A DNA stretch of 64,000 nucleotides from Allium sativum (GCA_030737875.1 CM060922.1:228822335-228886334), one strand, 5' to 3'. Counted from the stretch's first letter, positions 1 through 11,340 are shown. Notes: a model not told the origin generated them from the sequence alone. Made by a program: numbers and translations.

Positions 1-429
1 TGCTGCTGAGGAACGACTAGGAGTAGCCACCAATTTGAAAGACAATTAGGAGACAAACTCTAAAGCATAAAGCAACTACAAGTTAAACGTCAAATCAATC
101 AAAGCAACGCCTACAACAGAGGATAGCATCTCCAAATTCAGAATTCAGATTTCTGAATTGAAGATTCGTCATACGCTGTAAGTAGAGTGCTATTCCGATG
201 TGAATTAAATAATTGTGTTGATTTGTGTAATGTAAGAAATGGAATTGTGGCGATAATAATCTATATTTGTATGTTTCTTTGATGCAAAACGATTTGGGAA
301 TATTATGGAATACGATTGGATATTTGCAAGTACGCGATTTGCGTTGGAAACGAAATAGAATTGTGGCGGTAATGACTTATATTTGTATGTTATTTTGATT
401 CTAAACGATTTGGCAATGCTATGGTTTGA

Positions 430-735
430 TTCATACAAGTATATGGTTTATGTTGACAACCACATGTTGTGGAATTTTGATTGGGACTCATGCAAACATA
501 TGATTCATATTGAAAACTACATGTTTGTGGTAGTTATTTACAACACCCATTTGATAATTGCAAGCATATGATTCATGTTAACAACTATATGTTGTAATAA
601 TTTATTTAAGATTCATGCAAGTATATGATTCATGTTAACAACTATATGTTGTAATAATTTATTTAAGATTCATGCAAGTATATGATTCATGTTAACTACT
701 ATATGTTATGATATTTTAATTGGAATTCATGCAAG
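430..735. repeat. 57-bp tandem repeat array
   Basis: The phrase AAGTATATGATTCATGTTAA recurs at about 562, 619 and 676, exactly 57 bp apart, and degenerate copies lie at about 437 and 494. The two central copies are almost identical. It is a local AT-rich minisatellite with no coding sense. Confidence 0.75.
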
Positions 736-1333
736 TCCATGATCTATTGTTATGACAACATGATGTAAAATTCTATGGTCATCTTTAGTGTAATTTGATT
801 CACCTAAGTATTATGATTCATATGAAGGTTATGTTGAAATTGGCATCATAGTTCAAGTATAAAAATCATATTTTTGTGATAGTAACAAAAGCACGCATCT
901 TTGTAAATTTGTATTAATTTTATGAATATGACTAAACTATGTTCGTTATTATGCCCAATTGAAAAACATGTTTTTAGGCTCATGTTGTTATCATAAGTTA
1001 CATTAGAATTACATTCCTCTTGCAAGTTTGCATAGATAAAATAAAAACCATGATGTAAGTTTAAATATGTTTATGTTATAATTCTATGAATAGAATGAAA
1101 ACCATGATTCATATAAGAATTAGGTCGGGATAATTCTAGTTGAACCATACTTTTGTATTAGTAACAAAAGTAAGTATCTTTTTGTTAACATATAGTGATT
1201 TTATGAACACGATTAGTTTATGCCTAAATAAAAATATAGGCTTATATCTCTAGTCAAGACCCTGTGCCAATAATAATGATATCTAATTTAGTTAGATTCT
1301 TAATTTCAAGTTTACATGGTTAGTTGAACCTAC

Positions 1334-1600
1334 GATTCATGTTTAAGTTTATGCCATTATCATATGACTAATTCATGTTTAAGTACTGCTTATACCATAA
1401 TCATATGAATATAATAATTCATGCTTAGGTATTGTTTATGCCATAATCATATGAATAGTATAATTCATGTTTAAGTATTGTCTATACCATAATTATATGA
1501 ATAGGATGATTCATGTTTAAGTTTTGTTTATGCTATGATTATATGGATAAAACGATTCATGTTATGCCATGATTATATGATGTTACAATTGCAAGTTCAC
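1334..1600. repeat. 46-bp tandem repeat array
   Basis: Units containing ATTCATGTTTAAGT followed by CATAATCATATGAAT start at about 1334, 1370, 1416, 1462, 1508 and 1555; most spacings are 46 bp. The copies are moderately diverged. No function is visible. Confidence 0.7.
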
Positions 1601-1970
1601 ATGTGCCTATTTTATGTTAATTGAATCGTTCGTTGCAAATTCATGCGTTCACACTCCCCTTTTTCATGTTACCTTATAAACACCATGTTATAAGCCTCCC
1701 CTTTTCATTTGGCTAAATTGGGTTTAAGTGTTAAACCCAACACACCTTACATTGGAGCGAACGTATAAAACGGGGGTAATGACGTTTGGGCTAAAATATA
1801 GAACATATGTGTTGGCTTGTTTGACGCACGCCAATAACTTTGAAAAACAATTAAGTGGCATAAATAAATCTTAATCAATAAAGATGAATTTGAATAATGG
1901 GCCGCAAATATTTACATATAAAAAGAAAAGAGACAAAATATGTAAATGTTGAAAAATACGATGTGTTTAA

Positions 1971-2170
1971 CCCGAGGTTGGATTGAGTTGTGATGTAAAC
2001 ATGCCCGGAACCGCCCGGCTGTCCAGTAGTCACAACAATACCTATCCAATGTGGGTGGTTAAACACAGAGCCCAATAAGGACCCGAGGTTAGACTGAGTT
2101 GTGGTGTAAGACTGCCCAGACCCAACCGGCAACAGGCAGCCACAACAATACCTGTCTAATGTGAGAGGTC
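1971..2170. repeat. 121-bp direct repeat, two copies
   Basis: CCCGAGGTT(G/A)GA(T/C)TGAGTTG starts at 1971 and again at 2092. Both copies carry on through a GCCC-rich segment and end in CACAACAATACCT and a TCTAATGTG or TCCAATGTG tail. It lies in the GC-richer part of the putative LTR and may be a duplicated promoter or leader segment of it. Confidence 0.65.
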
Positions 2171-3310
2171 AAGGCTTTAATAAGACAATTAAGGCTGGGT
2201 CAGGATTGATAGGATTAAGTAAATTATATTAATACTTAATCAAAATGGAACATGCTAAACTAAACAAACTGATTGGGGGTAAGGTTTATAAAACACTTAA
2301 CCAACTTAGCATGTTGGCTAGAAATAGAAAACCTAGTAGCGGGGGACCCTTTTCAGCAGTAACCCTATAAGGTGTATCATGATACCCTGAAACTAGGCAG
2401 GGTGGGGCACGATTACTGGGCTGAATGTAAGATGTCAAATCGACGGCGGTGGTGCAGCAGTGTAGGTTCTAACGGGGTGCGGGCGTGCACACACTCCGGC
2501 GCAGAAAAATAAGGCACTGGGCACCAGTAGCATACCTGTGCATTCTAGGATTGTGTCGGGCCGCCACCATGGGACTTGATACACCCCATGGTGGGACCAG
2601 CATAGGTAACTACAACATCGGGGGTCGTAAGACACATGTAACTATGCGAGTAGGAGCCGATCATCATAAAATGGATCACTTCACCCTGATTATGGGGTGC
2701 CTGTTGGGAACTAGTTTATATGGGTACAGAGATTAGTATGGGGTACGATAGTATATTCGACCCTAGACAACTTAACTAAGTTTATGGTGCTTTCCCATTT
2801 CTAGTTTATACTTATCATACCCAGTTCTTTATTCATAGACTGAATAGTCCTAGACTTACTCAGGCTTTATGTCTGACTCTACTTTTCTTTCGTCTTCTTT
2901 TCTTCCGTTCCCCCCCCCCAAGGTCCACAGGGAGGAAATACCGCAGCTTGACCAGCCTTCATATCCAGCTTGAAGAGAAAGAATGTATTGCTTGGATCTT
3001 TTCGTTTTGGACTATGGCTTTGGACAACAACTATGGGACTTTTGCAGTTTATTTATGTTTTCTTTATGCTTCTTTAAATAATGTAATCAAGACAGTTATG
3101 AAGATGTTATGTTTTTGGAAGTATTGTAAAACAAATTATGGCATGGATTGTGTAACACATATTTTAATGAAACAAAAGTTGTTGTTTTCCGCTGTTCAAA
3201 AATATGTGTTCTTATATCTGTCTTGTATATCTGTGACTTATACTTATAAACCTCCACCAAAATTAGGGCATTCCCTTTGAGAGTGACCCTAACGGAGGTG
3301 GGGTGTTTCA

Positions 3311-4830
3311 CTAAACCTTATGGGCGACAAAATGATATCCCTTCTAAAAGGTATGTTGAATACTTATCATTTTCCATTAACCAATTTTCATACATGTCAT
3401 TCAGCTTGGCCAAAAAATCCATAGAGAAGTTAACAGTTGACTATATTAGATAAGTTTTCTTAAAATTGAACACAATTATAAAAGCAAAACAGAATTATAA
3501 AAAATAATTAAGTTTTTCAAATTTTTAAGTAAGTTAACAACATTTTATTAAGGATTTTTTTAAAATAGAATTAAGTTTTATGAAAATTTAACTATTGTAA
3601 TATTTAACTAAGTTAACCAAGATTTATAAAAAATAAATACTATCCTGAAAGCTAACTGCATTTTAAAAAGCATATATGTAAAGAATATAACTAAGTTAAC
3701 TAAGTACTAAAATAAATAAACTTGTACAAACAATTTAGTTTCAAAAAATAACTAAGTTTATAAAAATAACTAGGTTAATAAATACAGCTAATTAATAAAT
3801 CGAATGTTAAAAACATTTAACTAATTAGCAAAATTTGTTATATTTAGATAATTTTACAGCATTAACTATTTATAGATCTGCAGCCATTTTTTAAAATAAT
3901 TCTATAAATTTGGAAATCTCATATGCCTTGAAAGGATTATTTGTACATGAGTCTTTTCATTTAGTTTAGACTATTTATTTTAATTTTACACCTGTGTACA
4001 AAAAGGCCCTGGTAATAATTTGGAATAAAAGTGTGTACAAATAAATATATAATAATATAATATAATATAGTATAATATAATAATAATTTTATAAACTAAT
4101 ATTATAAATATTTAACTAATATTATAATAATATTATTATTATGAATATTACATGTTCTATATTTTGAAATCTTTGATAAATTGTTATAAAAGTTGACTAA
4201 GTTAATTTAATTAGTTTATATAAATTAACTAAATTTCATAAAATTAACTAAGTTAATTTAATTAGCTTATATAAATGAACTAAGTTTACATATGCTAATA
4301 TTTAGTTTTTCTCGGGTAATTCACACCCCAGACATGCATATACATCTTATGTGTGATGAAAACTCATTTATGTATGAACATTTAGCAGAACATCAAATTG
4401 CTTCTACAACATACATATATTAGCTATCACTTTTGAGTATTTTCTTTGTTTGCCGCAATTACTTTCCTCGATATTTTGCTATTCATGATAGTTTATGTAT
4501 ACGTTTTATGACTAATAGACGTATGTTTTTTTTTTTGATAGGCATGCTCTAGGTTTACGCTATGGTGAAAGGCATGAAAAAATATGTCGCGCTCATTCTC
4601 CTTCGAATGTATTTTGCATCGATGATGTTCATACATCTTTACTTTCTATGTATCGTTTTGGTTAGCTGTGGTTGTATGGATTGTTCTTATTAGTACGTAT
4701 TGTATTGGTAAGCAATGATTGTAAGAATTGTTACTTTTTTTCACAAATATTTATATGCTTCGAACTTTGTATGACATACTTTTGATTATAAATATTTATA
4801 TGCATAATATTGTGCATGAATTACTTTTAA
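3311..4830. other. AT-rich sequence, no gene seen
   Basis: Very AT-rich. The motif TAACTAAGTTAA and its variants recur many times between 3480 and 4290, and 4020-4150 is nearly pure A/T. The minus strand at about 3311-3420 has a short open stretch of about 34 codons that I cannot assign. Because the segment lies immediately upstream of a CACTA-type terminus at 5349, it is probably the interior of that transposon or a repeat inserted in it, but no transposase is recognisable. Confidence 0.4.
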
Positions 4831-5349
4831 TAATGGCTATACAGACTATAGCATTATGTTAGTGCAATAAAAATATTCTACAACGATTGAACATCTTTCA
4901 TGGCAAGTAAATAATGCTATAAAATACTAAATTAAACTTTCTATAGCGTTTATAGTTGCTATAATAATCAGACTATGAAATTTCTACAGCGTCTATAGTT
5001 GCTATAATAATAAAGCAATGTTTATCTATAGCGTTTATAGTTGCTATAAATAACAATTAAATGATGTCATAAATATTAGCAACATAAACCGCAACTCTAC
5101 GTTAAAGTTTTATAGCAAGCAAAATACGCTATAGATAGGAATTTGTATATTACAAATCATCCATTTAATAGCAATTCTGAAACGCTATGAATAACATCAT
5201 TTATAGCATGTATTTTATGGCGATTAATAGTTTGCTATTATAGACCCCTGACATATTACAACATGTGGGTATATAGCGTTTATAAAAACGCTGTCGTATC
5301 CTTTTATAGAATTTTTTATACGTTATAAAAAGGTCTTTTTCTTGTAGTG
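4830..5349. mobile_element. CACTA (En/Spm-type) transposon end with subterminal repeats
   Basis: The segment ends in TTTTTCTTGTAGTG at 5349. On the other strand this reads CACTACAAGAAAAA, the standard plant CACTA terminal inverted repeat. Upstream, TATAGCGTTTATAGTTGCTATA and close variants recur at about 4940, 4985 and 5028 and again more loosely to 5330, as expected for transposase-binding subterminal repeats. Directly after the terminus, from 5350, the retrotransposon integrase reading frame begins mid-protein, so this transposon interrupted element A. The bases after the end are GTA, the likely 3-bp target duplication. The opposite end was not found in the window. Confidence 0.7.
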
Positions 5350-6355
5350 GTATTTGGGTGATTGTGGGTCGATTGACCAAAAGTGCAAGGTTTATACCAG
5401 TCAAGTCGAATAGAACGGCAGCTAAGTGAGCGGAACTATAAATGAAGTGGGTGGTGAGATTTCATGGAGTACCTTAAGGTATTTTGAGTGACCAAGATCC
5501 ATTATTTACTAGTGGATTTTGGAAGAGCTTACAAGAGGCTTTAGGGTCAGAGTTACATCTCAGTACCGCATACCATCCCCAAACCGACGGTTAAACAGAG
5601 AGGGTGAATCATGTATTAGAGGATCTCTTGAGAGCTTGTATATTGGATTTTAGAGGATCATGGGATGACCATTTACATCTAGTTGAATTCACATATAATA
5701 ATAGTTATCGATCCAGTATTGGTATGGCTCCATTTGAAGCTTTGTATGGAAGACCATGCAACTCATCATCATGTTGGTTGGAGACCGGCGAAAAGTTTGT
5801 GCTTGGGCCAGATGTAATAAGGGAAACGTCAGATAAGATAAAGGTTATTCAGCAACGAATGAAGACTTCCCAAGATAGGCAAAAGAGTTATGCTGATAAA
5901 AGGCGCAGAGATTTGAAATTCTTCGTTGGCGACTTGGTATTTGTTAAGATTTCTCCGTTAAAGAGTGTCATTCGGTTTGGTAGGGGAGGTAAATTAGCAC
6001 CAAGGTTTGTTGGTCCATTTCCAGTTCTCGAACAAGTTGGGAATTTGGCATATAAAGTTGAATTACCTAAAAAGATGGTGGGAGTATCACAACGTATTTC
6101 ATGTTTCCTAGTTAAGGAAGTTTGTGCACAATTCTGATATGACTATTTCACCAGATCAGTTAGATGATATCGAAGTGGAATCTGAGGCAATTGGGAGCAA
6201 TAGAACAATTCGTATTATCGGACATGATACGAAGCAACTTTGAAGGAAGACAGTGAAATTGGTTAAGACCCAGTGGGGCGATAATGAGAATGACTGTACT
6301 TGGGAAACCGAGGAAAGCATAAGGAAGTCATATCCAAAACTCTTTGCCTGGTAAG
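5350..6355 (+). pseudogene. Element A: Ty3/gypsy (Tekay/Del) integrase core and chromodomain, degraded
   Basis: This is the C-terminal part of a chromovirus pol. The frame opens mid-core with WVIVGRLTKSARFIPV at 5355. It runs through the [12 protein letters not shown] and [11 protein letters not shown] blocks, then FTYNNSYRSSIGMAPFEALYG (read in two parts here: FTYNNSYRSS, IGMAPFEALYG), and the GKLAPRFVGPFPVLE C-terminal domain. The chromodomain, with CTWETEESIRKSYP, ends at about 6352. Breaks: TGA after AAK, TAA within the HGVP region and TAA within QTDG; a frameshift near 6085; TAG at 6109; TGA at 6241. The longest intact stretch is 5604-6137. Gag, protease, RT and RNase H are absent because a CACTA element replaces everything upstream. 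The chromodomain and the C-terminal motif point to Tekay/Del. It cannot be functional. Confidence 0.9.
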
Positions 6356-6506
6356 GTTTTAGTCACGATATAGTTATTTCCTTATTAGTAAACTGCATGC
6401 TAGGATAGGCTTGTTATGTATGTTTGATTGTTTGTAAACGGTTGTTAGGCACGCGGGCCACCATTGTATGTTTTCTTGATTTAAGGAATTTCGAAGGAAA
6501 AATTTC

Positions 6507-6522
6507 TTTAGGGGGGGGGGAG
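6507..6522 (+). other. Polypurine tract of element A
   Basis: TTTAGGGGGGGGGGAG, with ten G in a row, lies immediately before TGTAAC at 6523. It would prime plus-strand DNA synthesis and so fixes the start of A's 3' LTR and its + orientation. Confidence 0.8.
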
Positions 6523-6528
6523 TGTAAC
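6523..6528 (+). repeat. Element A 3' LTR, first 6 bases (left of insertion B)
   Basis: TGTAAC follows the polypurine tract. The LTR continues as GACCTGC at 51776, after the inserted element B and the second copy of its target duplication (51771-51775). The separation inside one LTR is about 45 kb. Confidence 0.8.
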
Positions 6529-7764
6529 AGTTTACACCAAAAATGGTCTAAACATCCAAGATACTAAAATTGCACTCCACCAATTCGGTAAGGAGAAAAT
6601 GGAGCCGTGTTTAATAAGTAATCGAAAGACAGTTAATGTAGAAAAGGTAAATAGAGACGAGATTTAGAGTGGTTCAGCCGTTAACTAGGCCTACGTCCAC
6701 TATGATGGTGATTTCCATTCTTATAACGAGGATTACAAAATACATCGATCTTCTCTTTCATACATCTCAATATTCACTCAATATACCCTCGTTTATATAT
6801 TTTAATCTTGGGATTATACAAGAGAATGCTGTAGTCTGAAGAGGAAGAAGATGGATGAATGATTGAGGAGAAGAGTGTCTTCATCGTTCTAATTTCGTGC
6901 TTGACGCCATGGCCAAATTAGTAGTTGAGGCTGGAATTTAGCAGCACTTCATGGTATCGAAGATTGGATCCCTTTCTTGCTGGTAGTCATGGTGTATTTA
7001 TAGGTGAGCTCGCCTTGAGGAATGGTCTCAGATCTGTTATCCAGGTCATGGGTCGCTTATTCCATTAATTTACGATCATGCCATTGGCTAGCTGTAGCCA
7101 GCTATTCAGAGTTAAAGTTGGTTATCATATACAAGCGGCTCAACGGAGCGAGCATCTCGATCAGCTGTGCGAGTGACTCTTCAGTTGGGGCTCTTCTGTT
7201 GTGGTTGTTTCTATCAGTTGACGAGTGGGCACGTGATTTAGCTGATGATGATATGAAGGAACGATCGACTATCGTTCCATAGTGAGGTTGCATCGACCTG
7301 AGCTGACGAGCGAAGGCCTTTTTAATCTCCGGGAGGCCGATCGATGTTTTGCGACTCAGAGATGCTATGACACTCTTTTCTAAGGAGTTGATATGTGGCC
7401 GTTCCATAGATTTCTGTTCTGAGTGCTGAGTGATAGTTGTTGCAATTAATGAGCGGTCGTCAGGTGTATGCGCGATCTTTTCTCCTGGTCTTGATACCCT
7501 TGGTCGAACTACGATATTTGGGTCAAGTGTTTTCCGCTGTCCTGAGCGAGCTTCCAAAGCATGCGACCTTTAGCTTTATCGAGTTGCACTTCCCTTGGTG
7601 TATTGTACAACTATGGTTGGTCGTACCGGATGGTCGTTCTGTCTTGGACTTGATGTTTGGATTCCACTCCGTGTGTTTGTCTAAATGCTGTGTACGATCG
7701 GCCTAGAGGGTGTCCGTTCGGTAACCTTTACTCAATGTGCTTATGGATTTTTTAGGGATTAACA
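6529..7764 (-). repeat. Element B 3' LTR (left copy)
   Basis: 1236 bp, matching 50533-51770. It should start TGTTTACACC but reads AGTTTACACC here (T to A at the first base); it ends GGGATTAACA. In the first about 180 bp I count 15 mismatches against the other copy, so the insertion is old. It holds a promoter-like box on the minus strand (6991-7007, reading TCACCTATAAATACACC). Confidence 0.9.
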
Positions 7765-7781
7765 CTTGCCCCTCGAAGCTC
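7765..7781 (-). other. Element B polypurine tract
   Basis: Read on the minus strand this is CGAGCTTCGAGGGGCAAG, directly before the 3' LTR. Element D has the equivalent GAGGGGCAAAG in the same place, which supports the assignment. Confidence 0.6.
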
Positions 7782-8766
7782 GTGATTTATTTTAGTAGAG
7801 AATCACTGGCTTCGATGTATTTGGTCGCACATTATTTGGGTAGGCTCCAACCTGACTTGTTGAGGGGTCGTTTGTGCATAGGGTAAGAATGGCTTTGTTG
7901 CAGTTTGACTGGTATTTTTACCTTTGAATGAGATGCTTGGACTTATCTTTCCTGTTATTGTGCGACCGACTGAATTTCGGATGCCAGCTGGAATTCGATG
8001 GGGCATTTTTATGTAATTGGATACTTCGGCTGATATGGCGAGAATTTACTGGATGTACGCCTTTTAATCTTCCTTGTTTGCTTTTAACCTGCTTCATTTT
8101 ATTTTTATCTTTCTCGAGAAATCTTTTGGCCATAGCGGTGCTTCTTCGGGAAGTCTTTCCAGGTAATCTATGTTTGACGTTTCTGCCTTGATTTTTCTTC
8201 AAAAGATTTTGGGTTTTCTAATTTCATCACTTTCCATAGCATTTGCAGCAGCACTCGCCTGCCTTGAACGATTTCCTGTTGGCTCCATGATACCATGATC
8301 TTTTTAGGTAATTTTCTTTTTCTTTTATTTTTACTTTGCTGTGCTAGAATACTCATATGTCCCTAAGTTGGGATGTCCCGTACATGTGTGGACTTTGGGA
8401 TTTGGGAAGCGATCAGGTCTTTGTGTAACATAGATATTGTTCATGTGGTTGTCTCCGAAGAATATGAATCATCCGGTAGCCTTCTTTGAAATCTGTGCTG
8501 GCGTTTGCTTATAAATTGTTTGATGAAATGACTCTGCTTGTGCCGAAGTTTGGTTAGGTCGGTGTTTGGGTCCGCACTAATTTCTTTCTTGAAATAGGTC
8601 ATCCGACGATGGAATTCTTGATGTCTTAGAGGCTCAAGAAGCGATTGCCAAGGAGGGTTGGTGGCGAGAAGATGCCCCGAGGCTAGGGAATTTTGGGTGT
8701 GACTGACACTCAAATTCGTTGTTCGCTAGATGAATTTCCTGTCCCAGACTTTCAGGCTGCTCTTAG
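7782..8766. other. Element B 3' untranslated region, no gene seen
   Basis: The segment lies between the antisense ORF remnant and the 3' LTR of B. Short open frames occur on both strands, the longest being 94 codons at 7918-8202 on the minus strand. It is rich in Lys/Arg/Ser and matches nothing I recognise. I regard these as chance frames. Confidence 0.5.
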
Positions 8767-9189
8767 CCGCATGGTTTCTTCATCTATCAACTTGGACCCT
8801 ACAAGATTCCAAAACCTCTTCGTGTTCCCAATCCCTGTAATCCTGAACTTGCTAAGGACTTTGTAGCTCGGTGTCCAGTCAACACTCGTTCTGATGTGTA
8901 TATTGACCCATTCGATAGATGGATAATTGCAGGCAAGATGGATAACATGAAAGACTGCATATTGGCTGAATTCAATCAGTTGGAGGAACGTCCACATCTG
9001 GTTGAAAATCTTATTTTAATTGTCAAAGATTACATTGTGAAACAAATGGGCGCCTGGCTTTCTCTTGTTAAAGATCTTCAATAGGCTAATAAGGAGAATG
9101 TTGATCAGACCCATGCCTTAGAAAAAGAGAGGTCCGAACTTATTGAGACTCTTGAATCCAGGGAGAGTATCATTTCTTACCTCATGTAA
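8767..9189 (+). pseudogene. Antisense ORF (aORF-like) remnant of element B
   Basis: This plus-strand frame runs opposite to B's gag. It is open from 8767 to 9081, has a TAG at 9082-9084, and continues in the same frame to a TAA at 9187. The first part has FIYQLGPYK, CPVNTRSDVYIDPFDRW and LEERPHLVENL. The last 35 codons are charged and heptad-like (HALEKERSELIETLESRES), which suggests a coiled coil. Tat-lineage plant elements are known to carry extra ORFs, sometimes antisense, between pol and the 3' LTR; position and strand here fit that pattern. Family identity is inferred from position only, since no named domain is recognised. Upstream exons or a frameshift may precede 8767, where a TAG (8764) closes the frame. 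Confidence 0.45.
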
Positions 9190-9561
9190 GTGTTGATGGC
9201 CTGATAATGTTTTCACCTGTTTTGCTAATTTGATTTTTGGTTTAAGATGATACTTTTTAGTCTGGCTTGTGTAAGCGGGAGCCAACCTCGCTTGTTATTT
9301 GTACACTTATAATCGTGGCTTCCGTAGTCTGTTTTAGACTTTACCGTACTGCGATTTTCATTATGTAGCTTATTTATATTTTCGTGTTGGTGCGTCGTAC
9401 GGTACACCTTTATTTTTTGATTTGCACATTCGGTCGGGCATTTTGCTAATCGTTCGATAGAGCTCGATTTTTAGTTATTATTATTACTTTTTAGATTTAA
9501 TTTTCATTTTTAGGTTGTATCGCTTATCGAAGGTTCCTACGCATTTGTGTTATCATAAGCA

Positions 9562-9566
9562 CGTTT
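9562..9566. repeat. Target-site duplication of element C (left)
   Basis: CGTTT here and again at 47699-47703, flanking TGTGACGACC...GGTTGTTACA. The internal sequence next to C's right LTR also happens to read CGTTT up to the LTR's first T, so the boundary rests mainly on the TG...CA ends and the left/right LTR alignment. Confidence 0.8.
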
Positions 9567-9735
9567 TGTGACGACCCCAAACCCCGATGAGAATGTGCAA
9601 GGGTAATCTTTGGAATACAACACATAAACAGATAACAACAGAAGAGAAATAATTAAATACACCAGATAATGTACAATAGAATACACTGGATAAATATAAT
9701 CATCAGAGTTACATAGCATATAGGATCATACTTAG
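9567..9735 (-). repeat. Element C left LTR, part 1
   Basis: Matches 42680 onward (TGTGACGACCCCAAACCCCG, CAAGGGTAATCTTTGG). It is interrupted after GGATCATACTTAG by element D and resumes at 19091. Confidence 0.9.
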
Positions 9736-10555
9736 TGTTGACGTCAAAAGTTGGTCACTAATGACGGCCAACACCCAATCGCGTGAGCAACACACGATAT
9801 AAGATAAAAAATGCAGAAAGTAAAAGGAAAAAAAAAGAGGAAGAGCACACACAGAATTTTTATAGTGGTTCGGAAAAGTCAGTGCCTACGTCCACTTTAT
9901 ATGTCATATATCTTTTTTGGATTACAAATACAATGCTTTTTCTAATTGAAGAAGAGAAAGAGAATGATGAGGGAGTAGAGTAATGGTGAAAAGCTTATAG
10001 AAGCTATCTTTTCCAAAGAAAAACTCCTCCTCTCCTCTTTCGGCTTAGAGGTATTTATAGGTGAAAATAATGGCTTGGGTTGCTGCAATATTATCCGGCC
10101 ATTTCGGGAAAGCTCGAACACGTGGCTTCCGACGATTGGCCGGACTTTCGGCTGCTGATGGGTTCAAATGTTCATAAATAGTGCCCTCGGATTCTGTGGC
10201 AGACGTGGCGTCCACTGAAAGGCATATCAAAAGTTGAGCTTTGTACGGATATGGTTTGACCGTATCCATTGCCTCAAAAGTCGGGATATTCGGTGACGGT
10301 AGGCGGTTTTCAAACTATTCCGAGATAATCGGCCAAGGCGAGATAATCAGTCAAGGTGAGATATGTGGAAGGAAGATCTTCAGCTTGAGAGTGCGACCCC
10401 TTTGAAGGAGCGGGCCTTCTTCTATTCGTGCGGGTGATAGGTCGACTGGTGGCTTAGGCGACCTTATTATCTTGTGGTGCTTTCTGTAGCTTGGTTAGTC
10501 GCGCTTTGGGCTTCGGTTCATCCCGTTGGGACTCTTGCCAAAAAGAGGGCTAACA
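9736..10555 (-). repeat. Element D 3' LTR (left copy)
   Basis: 820 bp, starting TGTTGACGTC and ending GGGCTAACA. The minus-strand TATA region at 10051-10064 reads TCACCTATAAATAC, the same box as in B. It shares with B's LTR the conserved AGTGGTTC...TGCCTACGTCCAC block (about 9866-9897). Confidence 0.93.
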
Positions 10556-10857
10556 CTTTGCCCCTCAGAATATATCTTCATCGTTAGAGGGAGGTGTATT
10601 CTGAAATCTGAACTGAAGCACAAACGCTTGAGCTGCTTTGGTCACGACGGACCATATTAAGGCCAGAAAACCGACGATCCGATGTTATATTAAGACCAAA
10701 AATCCGACGACCATACCAGGTCGTATTAAGGCCAGAAAACCAACAACTATCGGAAACCGTATTAAGGCCGAGGTGATAATCGTCACTGGTACAAAAGTTG
10801 GTTCCTGCAAATACAAAACAAACCAGGGTTCGAGCATTTTATTCCACTTGGCTTTAG
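10556..10857 (-). other. Element D polypurine tract and 3' untranslated region
   Basis: Next to the LTR, the minus strand reads CTGAGGGGCAAAG (10556-10568), the polypurine tract. Upstream of it (10640-10780), GTATTAAGGCC(A/G)AGAAAACC-type units recur about four times at irregular spacing. No coding sense is seen. Confidence 0.6.
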
Positions 10858-10862
10858 AGGGT

Positions 10863-11340
10863 GGCGAGTATAAACCATACTCGGCTTGGTGGCGAGCATA
10901 AACCATACTCGGCTTGGTGGCGAGCGTAAAACATACTCGGCTTAGTGGCGAGCATAAAACATGCTCGGCTTGGTGGCGAGCATAAACCATGCTCAGCTTG
11001 GTGGCGAGCATAAACCATGATCGGCTTAGTGGCGAGCATAAACCATGCTCGGCTTGGTGCAAGTGTTTCTCATGCTCAACTCATGTTGGGTTAGTTATTT
11101 TAACGAGCTATGCACGCTCATGGTGTAAAGAAAGAGAGCGTAATCCACACTCGTGTTCAAAAAAAAAGCGACCTTTCTCACTTGAAATAGTGGATGTTTG
11201 AAGTAGTGATGGGCTTAGTGGCGAGTATTAACCATGCTTGGCTTAATGGCGAGCATAAACCATGCCCGGCTTAGTGGCGAGCATAAACCATGCTCGGCTT
11301 AGTGGCGAGCATAAACCATGCTCGGCTTAGTGGCGAACAC
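10863..11340. repeat. 28-bp tandem repeats in the 3' UTR of element D
   Basis: Unit GGCGAGCATAAACCATGCTC followed by GGCTTGGT (or GGCTTAGT). Seven copies start every 28 bp from 10863 to about 11058. After a 160-bp spacer, five more start at 11220, 11248, 11276, 11304 and 11332. The long minus-strand open frames over this block (for example 10685-11062) are products of the repeat and not genes. Tat-lineage elements are known to carry tandem repeats in this position. Confidence 0.93.

Larger units (their letters stand above)
1..3310 (+). repeat. AT-rich repeats and probable 3' part of a Tekay-type LTR
   Basis: No coding region is recognisable. The last 1.3 kb looks like the downstream half of a gypsy LTR: a GC-richer block at 2400-2750, a C-run at about 2911, and a terminus reading GGGGTGTTTCA ending at 3310, which is the usual right end (inverted TGTAACACCCC type) of Tekay/Del LTRs. 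No matching left end was found, so it may start outside the window or near 1725, where TGTTAAACCC occurs. No TSD could be established. The first 1.7 kb holds two tandem arrays, listed separately. The LTR identity rests on end motif and composition only. Confidence 0.4.

Noticed and set aside
2435..3280. Small frames (66-110 codons) around 2435-3311
   Set aside because: They are short, on both strands and inside LTR-like sequence with no domain.
10685..11062. 125-codon minus-strand open frame and its overlapping neighbours
   Set aside because: It is generated by the 28-bp tandem repeat read in successive frames; the peptide is only the repeat translated.
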